From Paenibacillus melissococcoides (lineage in GTDB: Bacteria; Bacillota; Bacilli; Paenibacillales; Paenibacillaceae), in contig CALYLO010000006.1 of the NCBI GenBank assembly GCA_944800085.1, positions 433,750 to 497,749 on the forward strand: 64,000 nt of DNA, in the 5' to 3' direction. Below, piece by piece: positions 28,775 through 38,892 of the stretch (position 1 is the first letter of the stretch; each line of letters starts with the position of its first letter). The notes under the pieces were generated by a model that saw only the letters and a list, made by a program, of their open reading frames with translations, did no database searches and was not told the origin of the DNA. Both the position numbers and the translations under genes were made by a program.

Positions 28775-30823
28775 ATGATTCCATTGAGTCAATGTCCCGT
28801 AACCATGGTCAAAGGCGTGAGCGCGTTGAAACAAACCGAGCTTCACGCCTTTGGCATTTCTACCGTTGCCGATTTGCTCGATTATTTCCCTTTCCGCTAT
28901 GAAGATTTTCATCTCCGCCGCCTGAACGAGGTGAAGGATGGCGACAAAGTTACGGTCGAAGGACGCATTATGAGCCAGCCGGTCCTGCAGCGGTACGGCC
29001 GCAAGTCCAGACTGACCTGCCGTGTGCTGGTGGAGGAATGGCTGATTACGGCCACCTGGTTCAACCGCCCGTATCTGCGAGAGCAGCTGGAGCAGGGGCG
29101 GGATATTGTGCTGACCGGCAAGTGGGATCAGCGCCGGATGCAGCTGACGGTGTCGACATCGGAATTCCCCGACAAGGGGACGAGCCGGATTGGCACGTTG
29201 CAGCCGGTCTACTCGGTCGGGGGCAAGATTACGCAGGCCTGGATGCGCAAGACGATTGCCCAGGCGCTGCAGCAGTTCGGCGAAGCGATCATGGAGCCGC
29301 TGCCGCCGGAGATGCTCCGGCGCTATCAGCTTCTGCCGCGCAAGCAAGCGGTGCGGGCGATGCATCTGCCGCAGGATGTCGAAGAAGGCAAGCAGGCGCG
29401 GCGGCGGCTCGTCTATGAGGAGCTGCTGCTGTTCCAGTTGAAGCTGCATGCCTTCCGCGCCCTTACCCGCCAGCGTTCCGACGGCGTCGCGTTCGAGGTC
29501 GACAATGCGACGGTGCGCCAATTTACCCGCAGCCTGCCGTTCGAGCTGACGGACGGGCAGAAGCAGGCGATTACCGAGATTTTGCATGATATGCGCCAGC
29601 CGGCCTGCATGAACCGGCTGCTGCAGGGCGATGTCGGATCCGGCAAGACGGTCGTAGCCGCGACCGCTTTGTACGCCGCGGTCCGGGCGGGGTACCAGGG
29701 GGCGTTGATGGTCCCGACGGAAATTTTGGCGGAGCAGCATATGCGATCGCTGTCGAAGCTGTTCGAGCCGCACGGCATTGAGGTCGGCCTGCTGACCGGC
29801 AGCCTGACCGAGCGGAAGCGCCGCGATGTGCTTGCCGCGCTGCAGATGGGGATGATCGACATCCTCGTCGGGACGCATGCGCTGATTCAGGAGGATGTCC
29901 ATTACCGGAAGCTCGGTCTCGTCATCACCGACGAGCAGCATCGCTTCGGCGTCAATCAGCGCAGCATTCTGCGCCGGAAGGGCTGGAATCCGGATGTGCT
30001 GACGATGACGGCCACCCCGATTCCGCGAACGCTGGCGATTACGGTCTTCGGCGATCTTGATGTGTCGTCGATTCGCGAACGTCCGGCGGGCCGCAAGCCG
30101 ATCAAGACCTATTGGGTCAAGCACGACATGCTCGATCGGGTGCTGGGCTTCATTCGCCGGGAAGCGGAAGCCGGGCATCAGGCTTATATCATCTGTCCGT
30201 TGATCGAGGAATCGGACAAGCTGGATGTGCAGAACGCCATCGACGTGCATGTGCAGATGCAGCAGGCCTTCCCCGATCTGCCTGTCGGGCTGCTGCACGG
30301 AAGGATGACGCCGGCCGAGAAAGATGAGGCGATGCGCTCCTTCAGCGCGGGAGAGACGAAGGTGCTCGTCTCGACGACGGTCATCGAGGTCGGCGTGGAC
30401 GTGCCGAATGCGACGCTCATGATCGTGATGGATGCGGAGCGGTTCGGGCTGTCGCAGCTTCATCAGCTGCGGGGCCGGGTCGGCCGGGGCGGGCATCAGT
30501 CGTATTGCGTCCTCATCGCCGATCCGAAGTCGGAGGTCGGCCAGGAGCGGATGCGCATCATGACCGAGACCGAGGACGGCTTCGAGCTGTCGCAGCGCGA
30601 TCTGGAGCTGCGGGGTCCGGGGGATTTTTTCGGAACGAAGCAGAGCGGATTGCCGGAGTTCAAGCTGGCCGATATGACGAACGACTACGCGGTGCTGGAG
30701 CAGGCGCGCGATGATGCGGCCGCGCTGATCCGGTCGGAGACGTTCTGGACGTCGCCGGATTACGGCGGTCTGCGCGAGGTGCTGCAGCGCGAGCAGCTGC
30801 TCCAGGGGGAGCGGATGGACTAG
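28775..30823 (+). CDS. recG: ATP-dependent DNA helicase RecG
   Basis: 682 residues from ATG 28775, the same length as Bacillus RecG. N-terminal wedge/OB domain (VTVEGRIMSQP), Walker A QGDVGSGKTVV, DEQHRFG (DExH box), TATPIPRTL, TTVIEVGVDVPNA, the QLRGRVGRG motif and the RDLELRGPGDFFGTKQSG segment. It reverses stalled forks and branch-migrates Holliday junctions. The open frame extends upstream into degV but the family start is at 28775. Confidence 0.95.
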   Translation: MIPLSQCPVTMVKGVSALKQTELHAFGISTVADLLDYFPFRYEDFHLRRLNEVKDGDKVTVEGRIMSQPVLQRYGRKSRLTCRVLVEEWLITATWFNRPYLREQLEQGRDIVLTGKWDQRRMQLTVSTSEFPDKGTSRIGTLQPVYSVGGKITQAWMRKTIAQALQQFGEAIMEPLPPEMLRRYQLLPRKQAVRAMHLPQDVEEGKQARRRLVYEELLLFQLKLHAFRALTRQRSDGVAFEVDNATVRQFTRSLPFELTDGQKQAITEILHDMRQPACMNRLLQGDVGSGKTVVAATALYAAVRAGYQGALMVPTEILAEQHMRSLSKLFEPHGIEVGLLTGSLTERKRRDVLAALQMGMIDILVGTHALIQEDVHYRKLGLVITDEQHRFGVNQRSILRRKGWNPDVLTMTATPIPRTLAITVFGDLDVSSIRERPAGRKPIKTYWVKHDMLDRVLGFIRREAEAGHQAYIICPLIEESDKLDVQNAIDVHVQMQQAFPDLPVGLLHGRMTPAEKDEAMRSFSAGETKVLVSTTVIEVGVDVPNATLMIVMDAERFGLSQLHQLRGRVGRGGHQSYCVLIADPKSEVGQERMRIMTETEDGFELSQRDLELRGPGDFFGTKQSGLPEFKLADMTNDYAVLEQARDDAAALIRSETFWTSPDYGGLREVLQREQLLQGERMD

Positions 30824-30985
30824 CCCCGAGCCGTGCGCGGGCGGCCGGACGGATGGCATTCCGGCGGCTTCGGCAATTCGGGCGGATAGCAGACAAGCGT
30901 TCGGACATATATTGGAACAGAGTGTCATCAGAGCTCGCTGCGATGAGCTCTGGCCAACTTGTGTTCCGGAGGTGTGCCGACGAAA

Positions 30986-31273
30986 ATGAGCTATACGAAA
31001 TACGGGATCAGCCCGCAGCTCGTTGAACGAATCAAACTGAAGATGAAGCAGCCGGCTTTGAAGGAGCGGGTCAAGCAGATTGTGGACGGCGTGACGAAGG
31101 CGGATCTCCAGAATCGCCAGACGGTCCGCCGGCTGCTGCGCAAAATAGCGAGCGCGCTGAACGAGAACATCAGCGCCCAGCAGGAGGAAGCGATCGTGCA
31201 CTTCGTGCTGGCGCAGAAGATTGACCCGAACAATACGTTCCATCTCCTGAAGCTGTGGGGGATGTTCCGCTAA
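30986..31273 (+). CDS. spoVIF: Stage VI sporulation protein F (SpoVIF/YjcC family)
   Basis: 95 residues: KYGISPQLVERIK at the N-terminus, a helical middle and QKIDPNNTFHLLKLWGMFR at the C-terminus, the hallmark of the SpoVIF family. In Bacillus it is needed for coat assembly late in sporulation, in the mother cell under sigma-K and GerE. A GGAGGTG ribosome site lies upstream. This is where the Bacillus recG neighbourhood (fapR-plsX) is lost. Confidence 0.85.
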   Translation: MSYTKYGISPQLVERIKLKMKQPALKERVKQIVDGVTKADLQNRQTVRRLLRKIASALNENISAQQEEAIVHFVLAQKIDPNNTFHLLKLWGMFR

Positions 31274-31295
31274 GGCACAGGAGGCTGTCGCATCA

Positions 31296-31327
31296 AAGCC
31301 CGGTTCTATAGGACCGGGCTTCTGTCT
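31296..31327 (+). terminator. Hairpin terminator after spoVIF
   Basis: Stem AAGCCCGGTTC / GGACCGGGCTT with loop TATA, one G-T pair, followed by CTGTCTTG. The T-tract is weak, so strength is uncertain. Confidence 0.6.
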
Positions 31328-31565
31328 TGTGAGGGGACCTGTCGTCGCAAGGACTGGATTCGGCCCCGCATCTGGCTTCGACAGGATGCGCGGTTGCCTC
31401 ACAGGATGATATAAGACAAAATCCCCCCCTAACTCCGAACAAAAGAACGAAGCGGCCGCGCGCCCGCACATCTCGCCCCCCAAATCCGCACAGCCCGGCG
31501 CCGTCTTGCCCGGCCGGACCCGATATAATAGAAGAGAAGAGGGAAGAAGCAGAGCGCCTCTATTT

Positions 31566-31581
31566 GTGAAAGCGTTTGCTT
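31566..31581 (+). promoter_or_regulatory. Candidate cre (CcpA) site upstream of glycosidase gene
   Basis: GTGAAAGCGTTTGCTT matches the Bacillus cre consensus WTGNAANCGNWNNCWW at 15 of 16 positions. It lies about 40 bases downstream of a TATAAT box (31524) and 36 bases before the start codon, a position that suits road-block carbon catabolite repression. Confidence 0.55.
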
Positions 31582-31616
31582 GGGAAGGGATGGCAAGACA
31601 GAAGGGGGGTATAAAA

Positions 31617-33332
31617 ATGAAGCTTGCATTTGATATACGTACCGTGCCGTTCAGCCGTTACGGATCCTTTTTGGCGGTCTCTTGGCTGCCGGCTCGTCCG
31701 GGACAAGAGGAAGGCGTCTATATCCGCACCGTGCGCGGCGGGGATACGACCGTGGGAGCGGCATTCCGCATCGAGCTGGTGCGGGACGGGGAGAGCCTGG
31801 CCTTCACGTCCCGCGCGACGCCGGGATTGCTGGAGCTGGAGAGCGGGGACGGCGGCCGGGCGGAGCTGTGCATCGATGCGTCCGATCGGATTCGTCTGCG
31901 CGCGCGGCATTTCGGCGTGCGCCTGACCTTGGCGGGAGGAGACTACGACTATGCGATGGCGCGGCCGGAGGAACGCTGGGAGGTCAATGATTTCCGCAAC
32001 GAGGTGCGCTTCATGCTGACGCCGCTGCAGGGAACGCTCTCGATGGATGCGCCCTGGCGCAGAACCCGCTGCGAGTATATCGCGGCTGCCATGGAGCCGG
32101 ACGGCACGGAGACGGCCGAGCTGCTCATTCAGGAGTACCGGACGGTATGGGAGAAGCCGGCCGCGCTTCCGCCGTTCGCCGACAGCGCCGCGCGCACGGA
32201 GGCGGAGTTCGCCGCTTGGCTCGGCAAGACGCCGGCGGTCCCGTCCGCCTATGAGGACGGCCGTCTGCTGGCCGCTTATATTACCTGGTCCTGCGTCGTT
32301 CCGGCGGACGGGTATTTGCCGCGGCCGGCGATGTATATGTCCAAGAACTGGATGACCAACATCTGGAGCTGGGATCATTGCTTCAATGCGATGGCGCTCA
32401 TTCGCGAGCAGCCGGTCTTGGCGTGGGATCAGTTCATGATCTTCTTCGACCGCCAGGACCAGAGCGGGGCGCTGCCGGATTTCATGAACGACAAATACGC
32501 CCTCTGGAACTGCTGCAAGCCGCCGATCCACGGCTGGACGCTGAGCTGGATGATGGAGCGGAGCGAGTGGATCGGCTCCGAGCAGCTCCAGGAGGTGTAC
32601 GGGCCGCTCTCCCGGTGGACCGAGTGGTGGTTCCGGTATGGCGACGATGACGGAGACGGCATGCCGCAATACAGCCACGGCAATGACAGCGGCTGGGACA
32701 ACAGCACGATCTTCCACGAGCCGGGCGCCGTGGAGAGCCCCGATCTCGGGGCCTATCTCGTGCTGCAATGCGATGCGCTGGCCGAGATCGCCCGCCGGTT
32801 GGAGCGGCCGGAGGAGGCGGCGGCCTGGAGGGGCCGGGCGGATGGCACGCTGGAGCGGATGCTGGCGCATTGCTGGCGCGACGGGCGCATGACGGCCGTC
32901 CGCATAGGCACGCATGAGCCGGTCGGCGAGGACAGCCTGATCGCGTGCCTGCCGCTCGTGCTCGGGCGCCGGCTGCCGCAGGAAATCCGAGGGGCGCTCG
33001 TGCAGGCGCTGGCGGATGAGCGGCGCTTCTTCACGCCGCACGGCTTCGCGACGGAGAGCATCGGAAGCCCGGCCTATGAGCCGGACGGCTATTGGCGCGG
33101 CCCGATCTGGGCTCCGGTCATGATGCTGCTCGTCGACGGCTTGGCTCGCTGCGGCGAGGCAGAGCTGGCCGCCGAGGCGGCGCGCCGCTTCTGCGATATG
33201 GCCGCCCGCAGCGGCATGGCGGAGAACTTCGGTGCGCTGACGGGGGAAGGGCTACGCGACCGGGCCTTTACGTGGACATCGAGCGTCTTCCTCATGCTGG
33301 CCCATGAATATGCGCGGCCGCGCAGCGAATAG
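31617..33332 (+). CDS. (alpha/alpha)6-barrel glycoside hydrolase (GH63/trehalase/MGH-like)
   Basis: 571 residues. A beta-rich N-terminal domain of about 210 residues is followed by an (alpha/alpha)6 barrel whose motifs NIWSWDHCFNAMAL, GNDSGWDNSTIF, WRGPIWAPVMMLL and ENFGALTGEGLRDRAFTWTSSV match the GH63/GH37/mannosylglycerate-hydrolase clan. The Asp of GNDSGWD and the Glu of ENF are the likely acid/base pair by analogy. No signal peptide, so it probably acts in the cytoplasm on an imported oligosaccharide. A GGGGGG site precedes the ATG. Exact substrate is unknown. Confidence 0.8.
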   Translation: MKLAFDIRTVPFSRYGSFLAVSWLPARPGQEEGVYIRTVRGGDTTVGAAFRIELVRDGESLAFTSRATPGLLELESGDGGRAELCIDASDRIRLRARHFGVRLTLAGGDYDYAMARPEERWEVNDFRNEVRFMLTPLQGTLSMDAPWRRTRCEYIAAAMEPDGTETAELLIQEYRTVWEKPAALPPFADSAARTEAEFAAWLGKTPAVPSAYEDGRLLAAYITWSCVVPADGYLPRPAMYMSKNWMTNIWSWDHCFNAMALIREQPVLAWDQFMIFFDRQDQSGALPDFMNDKYALWNCCKPPIHGWTLSWMMERSEWIGSEQLQEVYGPLSRWTEWWFRYGDDDGDGMPQYSHGNDSGWDNSTIFHEPGAVESPDLGAYLVLQCDALAEIARRLERPEEAAAWRGRADGTLERMLAHCWRDGRMTAVRIGTHEPVGEDSLIACLPLVLGRRLPQEIRGALVQALADERRFFTPHGFATESIGSPAYEPDGYWRGPIWAPVMMLLVDGLARCGEAELAAEAARRFCDMAARSGMAENFGALTGEGLRDRAFTWTSSVFLMLAHEYARPRSE

Positions 33333-33562
33333 GGGAAGAGGCCGCCCCCTTCCAGGCGAAGGGGGGCGGCCAAGGCAGCAGGTCCGGCGCGGCGGGATCC
33401 GGCTCTTCCGTCCCTGAGACAAAGGATTCGATAAGCTTGATTGGGAAGGACACACGCCTTTTGCACCAGGAAAATCGTGTGTCTTTTTCTCTTGTCCTTT
33501 CCTTGATATAGTTAGGACACACATTACAACATCGCCGCGACACCGCAGAAGGAGGATTGCCT

Positions 33563-35293
33563 ATGGCCCGTATCCCGTTCCTGTCCCGCATCCCTTGGCC
33601 GCGGCGCAATCTGCGCGTCAAGCTGGTCGGGCTGTTCCTTGGGGCGGCCGTCTTGCCGCTGTTCACGCTTGGTCTGTTGTCCTATTTCAAGTCGTCCGAG
33701 CTGCTGCAGGAGCAATTCGGGCGCTACGGCTCGAACTCGGTGACCCAGCTTCAGCATCAGTTGGATACCGAGCTGAACCATCTGCAGCTGATGGCCGGCT
33801 ACATTCAGTCCTATCTGCTGAACCCGGCCAGACGCGTGCTGTATACCGAGATTCCGTCGACTTACGGGGAGCTGAAGGATCAATATGAGCTGGAAGATAT
33901 GCTGAATGCGCTCAGGACCGTGAAGGATAAGGGCATTTTCATCGTGACCGAATCCGGTTATTTTTATGGCGAGAACAGCATCGATACGAGCCTGCTGTTC
34001 GCGGAGCCGTGGTGGCAGGCCATGCCGCCCGACTACAACGGCGAGTACTGGCCCGGCTTGTACACGCCCCGCCATTACAAGAAGGCGGACAAGGAGAACA
34101 GGGTGCTTGGCCTGGTCGTTCCGATCCGGAACCAGAGCGGGCCGCTGCGGAACGGGCGCATCCTGCTGGAAATGAAAGCGGATAACTTGTTCGCGCTGTT
34201 CGCTTCCTTCGAAAAGGATACGCATGCCATGCTGACGATTACGGACGGCGCGGGACGGACGATCTACCGCACGGCGGGGGCGGATGCCGCCAAGCCGGAT
34301 GATATGATATGGAAGACGAAGCTGGCTTCGAACGACTGGACGATCGAAGCCCGGATGCCGCATGGCCTGTTCTATCAGTCGACGGACGTGATCCGGTCCT
34401 ATACGGCGATCGGGTTCGTGCTGTCGGTGCTGCTGGCCCTGCTGCTCGGTTATTTGTTCTCCTCGACCGTCACGAAGCGAATCAAGCGGCTGAAGGAGTC
34501 GATGCTGCTGGCCGGCAGCGGCAAGTTCGGCACGCGCCTGCCCGTGCGCGGCGAGGACGAGCTGAGCGTGCTGGCCCACAGCTTCAACCGGATGGCCGGA
34601 CAGCTTGAAGAGCTGGTCGTACAGATTACGGTCAAGGAGAAGCTGAAAAAGGAAGCAGAGCTGCGGGCGTTTCATTATCAGATCCATCCGCATCTGCTGT
34701 TCAACACCTTGAATTCGATTCAATGGAAGGCCCGGCTGCAGGGCAATGAGGAGATTCGCCGCATGCTCTATCATCTGACGATGGTGCTGGAGGGGGGGCT
34801 CGATATCGCCCAGGAGCTGGTCGCGGTGCGGCGGGAGCTGACCGTCATCGATCATTTCCTGGAAATCCAGCGTCTTCGCTATGAGCATGAGTTCCGTTAT
34901 GAGACGGATCTCAATGAGTCCCTGCTTGAGTATGCGATGCCGCGCATGACGCTGCAGCCGCTGTTCGAAAATATTTTTTTCCACGCGTTCGAGGACGGGC
35001 GGGGAGTCATTCGCTTGACGATCGCCGAGCAAGGGGACGATCTCGTGCTGACGCTGTCTGACAACGGCAAGGGCATGAGCGACGAGCGCAGGCTGGCTCT
35101 GCTGGGCGAAGCGCCGGATCGGCGGAAGAAGCGGGGCATTGGCGTCTACAACGTCGATCGCAAGTTCAAGCTGCATTTTGGCCCGCAATACGGATTAACG
35201 GTGCACTCGGAGCCTGGGCGCGGAACCGATAAGGTACTGCGCTGGCCGAAACGACAGGAGGAGAAGCTTCATGGAACAGATGATGCCGATTAA
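33563..35293 (+). CDS. Sensor histidine kinase, YesM/LytS-like (His_kinase family) with HAMP
   Basis: 576 residues from ATG 33563, which is 7 bases after AAGGAGGA; the in-frame TTG at 33557 is too close to that site. First membrane helix about 20-42, an extracytoplasmic sensor region to about 275, second helix about 275-298, a HAMP segment ending in FNRMAGQLEELV, then the PF06580 motif FHYQIHPHLLFNTLNSIQ with the phospho-His near 370, and an HATPase domain with DNGKGM. Likely senses an extracellular sugar and phosphorylates the overlapping regulator gene product. Confidence 0.9.
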   Translation: MARIPFLSRIPWPRRNLRVKLVGLFLGAAVLPLFTLGLLSYFKSSELLQEQFGRYGSNSVTQLQHQLDTELNHLQLMAGYIQSYLLNPARRVLYTEIPSTYGELKDQYELEDMLNALRTVKDKGIFIVTESGYFYGENSIDTSLLFAEPWWQAMPPDYNGEYWPGLYTPRHYKKADKENRVLGLVVPIRNQSGPLRNGRILLEMKADNLFALFASFEKDTHAMLTITDGAGRTIYRTAGADAAKPDDMIWKTKLASNDWTIEARMPHGLFYQSTDVIRSYTAIGFVLSVLLALLLGYLFSSTVTKRIKRLKESMLLAGSGKFGTRLPVRGEDELSVLAHSFNRMAGQLEELVVQITVKEKLKKEAELRAFHYQIHPHLLFNTLNSIQWKARLQGNEEIRRMLYHLTMVLEGGLDIAQELVAVRRELTVIDHFLEIQRLRYEHEFRYETDLNESLLEYAMPRMTLQPLFENIFFHAFEDGRGVIRLTIAEQGDDLVLTLSDNGKGMSDERRLALLGEAPDRRKKRGIGVYNVDRKFKLHFGPQYGLTVHSEPGRGTDKVLRWPKRQEEKLHGTDDAD

Positions 35294-36434
35294 AGTGCTG
35301 ATTGCCGACGACGAACGCGTTGTCCGCAAAGGATTGATGGCGACCGTGGATTGGGCCCGGTACCATATGACGGTCGTCGCGGATGTCCCGAATGGAGCGC
35401 GGGGATGGGAAGCCTTCCTGCAGCATCGGCCGGAGGTCATCATTACCGATATCGTCATGCCGGAAATGGACGGCATTGCCTTGGCCGAGCGGATTAAGGC
35501 GGAGTCGCCTCAAGCCAAAATCCTGCTGCTGAGCTGCCATCGCGATTTCGAATACGCCCAGCAGGGCATCCGGATCGGCGCTTCCGGCTATTTGCTGAAG
35601 ACGGCGTTCGAGGACAGCGAGCTCGACTACTATTTGCGCAAATTCCAGACGGAGCTGGAAGCGCACCCGGAGCCGCAGCCCGAGAGCGACGCCGCCGGCT
35701 GGGAGGCCGCCTTCTATGCGTGGCTGTCCGGCTTCGATTGCGGCTTCCGCGCCGAGCTGGAGCGGCGCTGGGCCGCCTGGCGGCTGCCCTTGCCCTGCAC
35801 GGTCTATGCCGCGAAGGCGGAGGAAGCGGCCCACCCGTGGAGCGGGCTGGAGGCGCGGCTGCCGCAGCCATGCGCCGCGCTGCCGTGCGGAGCCGGCCGG
35901 CGCTACTATACGGTCTGCGCCGAGGCCGGGGAACGGATGGAGCGGATATTGAACGACGAGAAGCAGCGGCACGCCTCGCTGCATTGGCATCGCCTCGGAC
36001 CGCTCCAGGGGCTGGACGAGTGGCTGCAGGCTCTCGTGAAGCTGCACCGCGAGGCGGAGCTGGAGCGGCGTTATGGGGTGCAGCCGCATACTTGGCCGGA
36101 GACGATCGGCGAGGCGGTCCGCCTCGTCGCCGGCGATCTGAGCGAGCCGTGGTCGGCCAGCGATGTCGCCCGCCGCGTCGGCTTGAGCCGCAGCCATTTC
36201 AGCATGCTGTTCAAAAAGACCGTCGGCGAGAGCTTCCTGTCCTTTTTATACCGGATGCGGCTCGATGCCGCGATGGATCTGCTGTCATCGACCGATCTGA
36301 CCCTGCAGGACATCGCCGAGCGCATCGGCATGATCGACGGCAAATATGTAAGCAAATGGTTCAAGCGCTGCTGCGGAGTCACGCCGTCCCAATACCGGGC
36401 CGAACAGAAAGGCGAATCGTGCAGGTCATCTTGA
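35271..36434 (+). CDS. Response regulator with AraC-type DNA-binding domain (YesN-like)
   Basis: 387 residues. Receiver domain (1-120) with ADDE, the phospho-acceptor IITDIVMPEMDG and the SGYLLK lysine; a variable Ala/Glu-rich middle; two AraC helix-turn-helix units at the end (RVGLSRSHFSMLFKK and DIAERIGM...YVSKWFKR). It overlaps the kinase gene by 23 bases. Expected to activate the ABC-transporter genes that follow. Confidence 0.9.
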   Translation: MEQMMPIKVLIADDERVVRKGLMATVDWARYHMTVVADVPNGARGWEAFLQHRPEVIITDIVMPEMDGIALAERIKAESPQAKILLLSCHRDFEYAQQGIRIGASGYLLKTAFEDSELDYYLRKFQTELEAHPEPQPESDAAGWEAAFYAWLSGFDCGFRAELERRWAAWRLPLPCTVYAAKAEEAAHPWSGLEARLPQPCAALPCGAGRRYYTVCAEAGERMERILNDEKQRHASLHWHRLGPLQGLDEWLQALVKLHREAELERRYGVQPHTWPETIGEAVRLVAGDLSEPWSASDVARRVGLSRSHFSMLFKKTVGESFLSFLYRMRLDAAMDLLSSTDLTLQDIAERIGMIDGKYVSKWFKRCCGVTPSQYRAEQKGESCRSS

Positions 36435-36500
36435 CCCGCGGAAGGGCGGAAAGGGCGCCATCCGAACAAAATGCCCCCTGGCGCCTGACAGCAAGCGGTT

Positions 36501-36516
36501 TTGAAAACGCTTTATT
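36501..36516 (+). promoter_or_regulatory. Candidate cre (CcpA) site upstream of sugar ABC operon
   Basis: TTGAAAACGCTTTATT matches the cre consensus WTGNAANCGNWNNCWW except for the conserved C near the end. It lies in the 207-base gap between the regulator and binding-protein genes, so catabolite repression of sugar uptake is plausible. Confidence 0.5.
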
Positions 36517-36641
36517 TTTTCTAAAGTGGAGATAGCTTTAAATGCGTGTTCAAAGGGGCCGGTATCCCTTCGTGATCAAAAGCGGACTTTTTGAACTACC
36601 TCTAGTTAGTAGACGAGATTATCGAATCAGGGGGAGGACAC

Positions 36642-37901
36642 ATGACGAAGAAACGCTTGTTGACAGCGGTGCTGGCCGCGATGCTTGCCGTTGCGCTCGG
36701 GGGATGCGGCGCTTCGGGGTCCGGCGGAGGCGGGGAGGCCGGTGAACAGAAGGTGCTTCGCTTCGCGACCTGGGATACCGGAGACAGTCTGAAGGTACAG
36801 GAGGATATCGCCAAGGCGTTCGAGAAGGCGCATCCCGGCGTGAAGGTGCAGGTGGAGCCTTACGCCGACGGCTTCGACCAGAAGCTGGCGGCCTCGTTCG
36901 GCGCGGGCAATCCGCCCGATGTGATGCTGATGTGGGATTTCCCGACGTATCATGCCAATCTGGAGCCGCTGGACGAGTATATGAAGAAGGACGAGAATCT
37001 CGGTCTGGATGACATTTACGACAGTCTGTTCCATTATGTGAAGGTCGACGGCCAGACGTACGGACTGCCGAGCGGGTTCACGACGAGAGCGATGTACTAC
37101 AATAAGAAGCTGTTCGACGAGGCGGGCATTCCGTATCCGAAGGACGGATGGACCTGGGACGAGTTCAAGGAGATCGCGAAGAAGCTGTCCCATCCGGAGA
37201 AGAAGCAGTATGGCTTCGGCTTGCGGGCGACGAATGACCCTTACGATCTGCAGGGAATCGTCTGGAGCAACGGCGGCAGCTTCGTCAGCGAGGACGGGAG
37301 CCGGATCGGCGGGTTCATGAACGGGCCCGAGACGGCCGGCGCGATTCAGTTGTTCGGCGACCTGCTGAAGGAGAAGGCGGCTACGCTGGTCGGCGGCAAA
37401 AATCAGATGAGCGGTGAAGATGTGTTCAAGGCCGGCAAAATCGCCATGTGGGAAAGCGGCGTCTGGCCTCTGGACGGCTTCAAGGAAGCGAAGGTCGATT
37501 TCGGCACGGTCGAGATGCCGGCATTTCCGGGCAAGCCGGTCAAGGGCATCGTCGCCCTGAGCGCCGTCTCGGTCGCGAAGCAGTCGAAGCAGAAGGAGCT
37601 CGCCTGGGAGTTCACCAAATACTTCATCTCGAATGAAGCGATTAATATGCGCAGCAATTCGGACCTGCCGATCCGGAAGAGCATCGTCCAGGAGAAGAAA
37701 TTCGACCAGGATCCGCTGTATGCGCCGTTCTACACGATGCTGGAACGGTCCGACATGACCCCGTCCTTCCTGCTCAACAAGAACTGGAAGCTGGTCAACC
37801 GCTATTTGTCGACGGCGATTGATTCGGTCATGCTCGGCCAGGACGCGAAGACGGTCCTCGACCGGGCGGTGGGGGATGCCTCGAAATATGTAAATCAATA
37901 A
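36642..37901 (+). CDS. Sugar ABC transporter substrate-binding lipoprotein
   Basis: 419 residues. Lipoprotein signal MTKKRLLTAVLAAMLAVALG ends with lipobox LGGC (Cys 22) and a Gly/Ser linker. The mature part has the cluster-B (MalE-like) features RFATWDTGD, NPPDVMLMW and SGFTTRAMYYNKKLFDEAG. A GGGGGAGGAC site precedes the ATG. With the two permeases it forms a CUT1-type importer; no ATPase gene is in the operon, so a shared MsmX-type ATPase is expected, as is normal in Firmicutes. Confidence 0.92.
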   Translation: MTKKRLLTAVLAAMLAVALGGCGASGSGGGGEAGEQKVLRFATWDTGDSLKVQEDIAKAFEKAHPGVKVQVEPYADGFDQKLAASFGAGNPPDVMLMWDFPTYHANLEPLDEYMKKDENLGLDDIYDSLFHYVKVDGQTYGLPSGFTTRAMYYNKKLFDEAGIPYPKDGWTWDEFKEIAKKLSHPEKKQYGFGLRATNDPYDLQGIVWSNGGSFVSEDGSRIGGFMNGPETAGAIQLFGDLLKEKAATLVGGKNQMSGEDVFKAGKIAMWESGVWPLDGFKEAKVDFGTVEMPAFPGKPVKGIVALSAVSVAKQSKQKELAWEFTKYFISNEAINMRSNSDLPIRKSIVQEKKFDQDPLYAPFYTMLERSDMTPSFLLNKNWKLVNRYLSTAIDSVMLGQDAKTVLDRAVGDASKYVNQ

Positions 37902-37974
37902 GACAGGCGGGGCCCCGGCAGATGACGGTTCTCCGGGGCCTCCCGCTTCTCTTCAGCGGAAAGGACGATGAACG

Positions 37975-38892
37975 ATGCAACGAACGACCCGGCGGATGAC
38001 CGCTCTTCCGCGGCAGGCAGCCATTCCTTATTTGTTCATAATGCCGTGGATTATCGGTTTTCTCGCTTTTACCTTAGGACCGCTCGTGTTCTCGCTTGTC
38101 ATCAGCTTCTATGAATGGCCGATTGTCGGCGAGAAAACCTTCGTAGGCATAGCCAACTACGTGGAGATGTTCCGGGGCGACCCTCTCTTCTGGACCTCGC
38201 TCGGGGTGACGCTCAAGTTCGCGGCGCTGTTCGTGCCGCTCAATATCGGGGTGGCGCTGCTGCTGGCGATTCTGCTGAACCAGCGGGTCCGGGGAAGCGG
38301 GTTTTTCCGTTCCGCCTTCTATTTGCCGTCGGTCATCTCCGGCGTGGCGCTGGCCATGATCTGGTCGTGGGTGTTCGACGGGGAATACGGCATTTTGAAT
38401 TATTTGCTGTCCATCTTCGGGATCGAAGGGCCGAATTGGCTGAATGATCCGACGTGGGCTCCGGTGGCGATGGTGATCGCCAGCCTGTGGGGACAAGGCA
38501 CGATGATGCTGATCTTCCTCGCCGGGCTCAAAAATATCCCGAAGGATCTGTACGAGGTGTCTGCCATCGATGGCGCTGGACGCTGGACGCAATTCGTGCG
38601 CATTACGCTGCCGATGCTCAGCCCGACGATTTTGTTCAATCTCATTACGACCATCATCGCGGCGTTCCAGCAATTGACGCTGGCGCTGGTCATGACGGGC
38701 GGGGGACCGTTGAACTCCACTTATTTCTATGCCATGTACATGTATGAGAACGCCTTCAAATATTCGAAAATGGGGTACGCTTCCGCCAACGCATGGTTCA
38801 TGTTCATCATCGTGCTGCTGCTGACGGCGCTTGTCTTCCGCTCTTCATCGGCCTGGGTCTATTACGAAGGGGAAATGAGGAAAGACAAATGA
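37975..38892 (+). CDS. Sugar ABC transporter permease (MalF/LacF-like)
   Basis: 305 residues with six predicted membrane helices and the EAA-loop EVSAIDGAGRWTQFVRITLP that docks the ATPase. N-terminus begins with a basic stretch before the first helix (YLFIMPWIIGFLAF). It overlaps the next permease gene by four bases. Confidence 0.92.
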   Translation: MQRTTRRMTALPRQAAIPYLFIMPWIIGFLAFTLGPLVFSLVISFYEWPIVGEKTFVGIANYVEMFRGDPLFWTSLGVTLKFAALFVPLNIGVALLLAILLNQRVRGSGFFRSAFYLPSVISGVALAMIWSWVFDGEYGILNYLLSIFGIEGPNWLNDPTWAPVAMVIASLWGQGTMMLIFLAGLKNIPKDLYEVSAIDGAGRWTQFVRITLPMLSPTILFNLITTIIAAFQQLTLALVMTGGGPLNSTYFYAMYMYENAFKYSKMGYASANAWFMFIIVLLLTALVFRSSSAWVYYEGEMRKDK